Shown here: positions 44,182-44,892 of the stretch, one piece after another
How the letters are laid out: each line of letters begins with the position of its first letter
Numbering within the stretch: the first letter of the stretch is position 1
Assembly: GCA_016873095.1 (NCBI GenBank)
Contig: VGYC01000039.1
Span: forward strand, 1 to 44,892
Reading direction: 5' to 3'
Length of the DNA stretch: 44,892 nt
DNA from: Planctomycetota bacterium
GTDB lineage: Bacteria; Planctomycetota; Planctomycetia; Gemmatales; Gemmataceae
Position numbers and translations under genes: made by a program
The notes under the pieces: generated by a model
The model's database searches: none
Seen by the model: only the letters and a program-made list of their open reading frames with translations
What the model was told of the DNA's origin: nothing

Positions 44182-44574
44182 CTAGCTCTTGGGCGTGCAT
44201 CCCTCGCAACAGATAGTCTCCAGAGACTTGCCAATCGGGTCGCTGCACGATTTCGCTTCGCCCGTGTTGGTTTGAATTGGTTCACAAACGGTGGTCCCGC
44301 TCGCTTCGCGGAATGTGAGCTTGACGGTTGAATTCGTACAGTTGCAGTCGGCGGCCGCACAACCAGCCGACGCCACGTACCACCAGTTGCAAATCTTGCC
44401 GTTGTCGATCAACAAGAACTTGCCCGCGAAATTCTTGGCGCAGGCGAGACCGACGCAGCGTACCTCACAGGCGCCATCAACCTGTCGGACGAGACTCATC
44501 AAGATCAAGCAAGACAGTGCGGCGATCCAAATTGCGGCCTGGGTCGCCCTGTAGCCACTCTTTTCGACGAACAT
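44182..44574 (-). CDS. Small cysteine-rich secreted protein, hypothetical
   Basis: A 130-residue protein with a basic N-terminus and a hydrophobic signal (AAIWIAALSCLILMSLV) ending near DGA. The mature part of about 90 residues contains 12 Cys (CEVRC, CAK, ICNW, GCAAADCNC, VCEP, SCSD, ICCEGC), an even number that suits a disulfide-linked exported protein. The ATG at 44574 has AGGAGGTG upstream, a strong ribosome site. I do not recognise the family. There are 46 bases between this start and the stop of the disrupted frame upstream on the same strand. Confidence 0.7.
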   Translation of the reverse strand: MFVEKSGYRATQAAIWIAALSCLILMSLVRQVDGACEVRCVGLACAKNFAGKFLLIDNGKICNWWYVASAGCAAADCNCTNSTVKLTFREASGTTVCEPIQTNTGEAKSCSDPIGKSLETICCEGCTPKS

Positions 44575-44620
44575 GCGGCACCTCCTGTTAAGCAAGAAAA
44601 AAACCTCGTTGTTGAAAGCA

Positions 44621-44854
44621 TCAGGCAGAATTCACCCGAGCGCGTCTCCTCCTGACAAGCGCCGCTCCGACGATAGCAGCAATCAGCAGCAGCGCCAGCA
44701 GTAGCCGCCAATCGCTCCAGAACGAAGACGGCGCGCCAACAACAAAACTAGTGACTTGCGCTTTTTGATTTGTTTCAGCCACAATGGCACAAAACCGGTC
44801 AGGTTGTAGCGACAGTTCCGGCCGCGGCGTAGGGTAAGGTTCCTTGCTCCAAGT
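44621..44854 (-). pseudogene. C-terminal membrane-anchor fragment, partial or interrupted
   Basis: This is a 77-codon open stretch before the stop at 44621-44623. It reads as a plausible protein end, with ELSLQPDRFCAIVAET, then SSFWSDWRLLLALLLLIAAI and a basic tail VRRRRARVNSA, typical of a C-terminal membrane anchor. It has no ATG. In the same frame a TGA stands at 44855-44857, and the 11 codons before it to the window edge (VTAAASGT) also read sensibly. It may be the 3' end of a gene with a nonsense or sequence error, or an eroded gene. The window end prevents a decision. Confidence 0.4.
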
Positions 44855-44892
44855 TCAGGTTCCGCTCGCGGCGGCGGTGACGCGCTTGCGCC

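Noticed and set aside
37302-44892. Defence island or prophage at the right end
   Set aside because: No integrase, nuclease, restriction, toxin or phage structural motif is present; the genes are housekeeping or envelope types.

Overview
The window looks like chromosomal DNA of a planctomycete, most likely of the Gemmata type. It is GC-rich by eye and codes densely on both strands with few operons. Lineage-typical proteins support this: a DUF1559 prepilin-like protein, a very large PVC-type cytochrome c/beta-propeller/HEAT protein, an FdhF/YdeP-type molybdopterin oxidoreductase, MJ0042-like zinc-ribbon proteins and secreted beta-propellers. Short dispersed palindromic repeats and an EGEAPAEP-encoding repeat point the same way. 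The genus is inference.

Layout. (1) 1-7902, plus strand: a beta-propeller lipoprotein, then a compact run of three zinc-ribbon genes. These are a 1301-residue membrane protein with Ig-like and PPC domains that is split by a -1 frameshift near 4080, a secreted protein with a DnaJ-type cysteine domain, and a triple zinc-ribbon/KTML/coiled-coil membrane protein. I know of no described system with this composition, so it is the best candidate for something new. (2) 7903-14322: a palindromic repeat or terminator, a DUF493 protein, a degenerate GGDEF protein, a large secreted subtilisin-like protease with Asp at the oxyanion position, a short-chain dehydrogenase and uroporphyrinogen-III synthase (hemD). 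(3) 14323-22646: a promoter region with a perfect extended -10, a 2297-residue FAAL-ACP-KS-AT-cMT-psiKR-ACP polyketide synthase and an extended SDR, probably a small lipopolyketide locus. (4) 22667-32810: tandem universal stress protein, S46 peptidase, secreted amidohydrolase, purN, a GNAT acetyltransferase, the giant PVC cytochrome and an SMP-30-like lactonase. (5) 32841-39423: FdhF/YdeP oxidoreductase, recG, hemC and trxB. (6) 39600-44892: a secreted STN-like protein, a polytopic membrane protein, a DUF1559 prepilin-like protein, a small cysteine-rich secreted protein and a fragmentary membrane-anchor reading frame at the edge.

How the genes relate. Housekeeping genes (hemD, purN, recG, hemC, trxB) are scattered singly among accessory genes; hemC and hemD are about 23 kb apart. 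Only two groups look functionally linked: the zinc-ribbon block at the start, and the PKS with its downstream SDR. The cytochrome and the SMP-30 lactonase form a tight pair with an amidohydrolase nearby, which fits extracytoplasmic oxidation or lactone hydrolysis of sugars, but the substrate cannot be read from sequence. No CRISPR array, tRNA, rRNA, IS transposase or phage gene was seen.
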